64,000 bases of DNA, taken from contig OW569355.1 of NCBI GenBank assembly GCA_937625935.1, forward strand, positions 62,001-126,000. The letters are read 5' to 3'. This document shows, one piece after another, positions 62,922-64,000 of the stretch; the first letter of the stretch is position 1; each line of letters opens with the position of its first letter. Below the pieces are notes generated by a model. The model was given only the letters and a program-made list of their open reading frames with translations, was not told the origin of the DNA and made no database searches. Made by a program: the position numbers and the translations under genes. The DNA comes from Tetramitus jugosus. Lineage: Eukaryota; Heterolobosea; Eutetramitea; Acrasida; Vahlkampfiidae.

Positions 62922-63746
62922 ATGCAAGATCAACATCCACAACAACAACCACATCATCATCAAGGTAGTGGCGCCACCACTCACCCAAAGAGATCCTACA
63001 ATTCACCTCCAAGAATCACTCCATCCGCTTCTCCCACCACCAATGACGATCAAACACGACCAAAAAGCTTTCGATTCATCACAGAAGAAACATACTTTGC
63101 ACAAGAACAGATTGAGCACAAGGACACGCGTGAGAAGGCAATTAATCCCATTATTCTCAGTCGCCTACAAGAAAATATCATGGACAGCTTTGTCTTCAAG
63201 TTTTCAAGCGTCGTGTGCTCGTTAGAGTACAATCAGTTGGTTGACTGTTTCCAACAAGGAGATCAAGAACAAAAAGCGTTGCCATCATTGTCAGGAACGA
63301 CAAGCTTAGCTCCTTTGGTTCGTGAGAAAACTCGCTCTTCATTAGAGTCTGCTGCTCTTCAGTTGGAAGAAGATCAAGAAGAAGTCAAGCCGTCAAAGAA
63401 ATCGACATGTTTGAAGCGTGAAAAATGGTGTGCAAAACAGAGCAAACAGTATGGTGATTGTGTGTACAGTCGATTTAATCAAGTGGTGGGCTTATTGTGT
63501 GTTCATGAGTGGAAGTGCAAACAAGAGTATGACTGGTATGAAACGTGTTTGAAGCTCATGTCGACAAATGGTCATGCTGATCAATCACTCAAGTCGTTCT
63601 TCTCCTCGTACAAGTGGAACCAAGTTCAGGGAACAAAGCACAGTTTGCCCTATGTCAACGTGTGTGAGACATACCTGTGGCGAAGGCTTTACAAGTGTCT
63701 CACCAATCATCTGCGGATTGATCCAGCTCCCTTTAATCAAGAGTAA
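62922..63746 (+). CDS. Multi-CX9C (CHCH-like) protein
   Basis: 274 residues from ATG 62922. The first 60 residues are Gln/His/Pro-rich and disordered. The remainder has four cysteine pairs with CX9C or CX10C spacing: C-SLEYNQLVD-C (about 98-108), C-AKQSKQYGD-C (about 170-180), C-KQEYDWYET-C (about 199-209) and C-ETYLWRRLYK-C (about 247-258). This is the signature of coiled-coil-helix-coiled-coil-helix proteins, which fold in the mitochondrial intermembrane space through Mia40. No known member is recognised; it could be a complex I or cytochrome oxidase accessory factor. A classic presequence is absent, as expected for this import route. Confidence 0.6.
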   Translation: MQDQHPQQQPHHHQGSGATTHPKRSYNSPPRITPSASPTTNDDQTRPKSFRFITEETYFAQEQIEHKDTREKAINPIILSRLQENIMDSFVFKFSSVVCSLEYNQLVDCFQQGDQEQKALPSLSGTTSLAPLVREKTRSSLESAALQLEEDQEEVKPSKKSTCLKREKWCAKQSKQYGDCVYSRFNQVVGLLCVHEWKCKQEYDWYETCLKLMSTNGHADQSLKSFFSSYKWNQVQGTKHSLPYVNVCETYLWRRLYKCLTNHLRIDPAPFNQE

Positions 63747-64000
63747 CTGTCGCGAATGGTACCACTCATTACTTGCTTTACTTTCATAAATATAACTCAA
63801 TGACAATCAATATTTGTTTGGATAACACTTAATTTGCGATAGGCATTACCATAGCGGGCAAAAGGTTCCAGATTCAGAATTCTTCTCCGCCCAAACAAGA
63901 AGGGAATTCTCTCCCAGCAACAACAATCCAAGAAAAAAAACAAAAAAGGTCATGATCTCTTCAAAGTCATCCCTGGTTTTTTATTGTCTGGCAGTCCTCC

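Overview
This is a compact eukaryotic nuclear window. It uses the standard genetic code, has moderate GC and short genes packed on both strands, and carries only 0-3 short GT-AG introns per gene (about 58-172 nt). The mix of F-box/Ras-like fusions, a GH81 glucanase, Asn/Gln/Ser/Thr homopolymer tracts, a giant repeat protein and full core eukaryotic machinery suggests a free-living amoeboid or amoeboflagellate protist. A heterolobosean of the Naegleria type is my best guess, but this is inference from gene style and not a database match.

Layout. 0.2-3.2 kb is a non-LTR retrotransposon reverse transcriptase (minus strand) with one in-frame stop. 3.4-7.1 kb holds an F-box/degenerate GTPase fusion, a small secreted Cys-rich ORF interrupted by TGA, a TLDc protein and a mitochondrial alpha/beta hydrolase. 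7.3-16.6 kb holds NUP93, a protein kinase with an unusual N-terminal domain, an unrecognised multi-exon gene and an enhancer-of-polycomb homologue. 16.9-22.6 kb is a kinesin-7-like motor convergent on DDB1, the two stop codons sharing TTAA. 22.8-24.9 kb is a tandem pair of secreted proteins made of repeated FSMSD-type motifs, the best candidate for something undescribed. 25.2-28.3 kb encodes an NT-C2/coiled-coil/CPBP-protease-like fusion. 28.8-37.3 kb holds a GH81 glucanase, MCM6, a small mitochondrial membrane protein and an aldonolactone oxidase. 37.3-47.4 kb is one exon encoding about 30 cadherin-like repeats plus a C-terminal VWA-like region. 47.5-54.3 kb holds small genes (SPATA4-like CH domain, EF-hand, DIM1/TXNL4-like, AIRIM-like) and a Sensor-domain-like membrane protein. 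54.7-60.0 kb holds the exocyst subunit SEC6 and a coiled-coil protein. 60.1-62.8 kb is a tRNA-Val gene followed by a nest of retrotransposon relics, one of which inserted into another with a 14-bp target-site duplication. 62.9-63.7 kb is a CX9C-rich protein.

Functional themes: chromatin, replication and mitosis genes (EPC, kinesin-7, DDB1, MCM6, and the DIM1-like/AIRIM-like pair) carry E2F-like GCGC motifs upstream. Genes are often convergent with gaps of 10-70 bp, or divergent across promoters of 70-180 bp. Many reading frames open in both directions are shadows and are omitted. Splice junctions were placed by eye from consensus and reading-frame phase.
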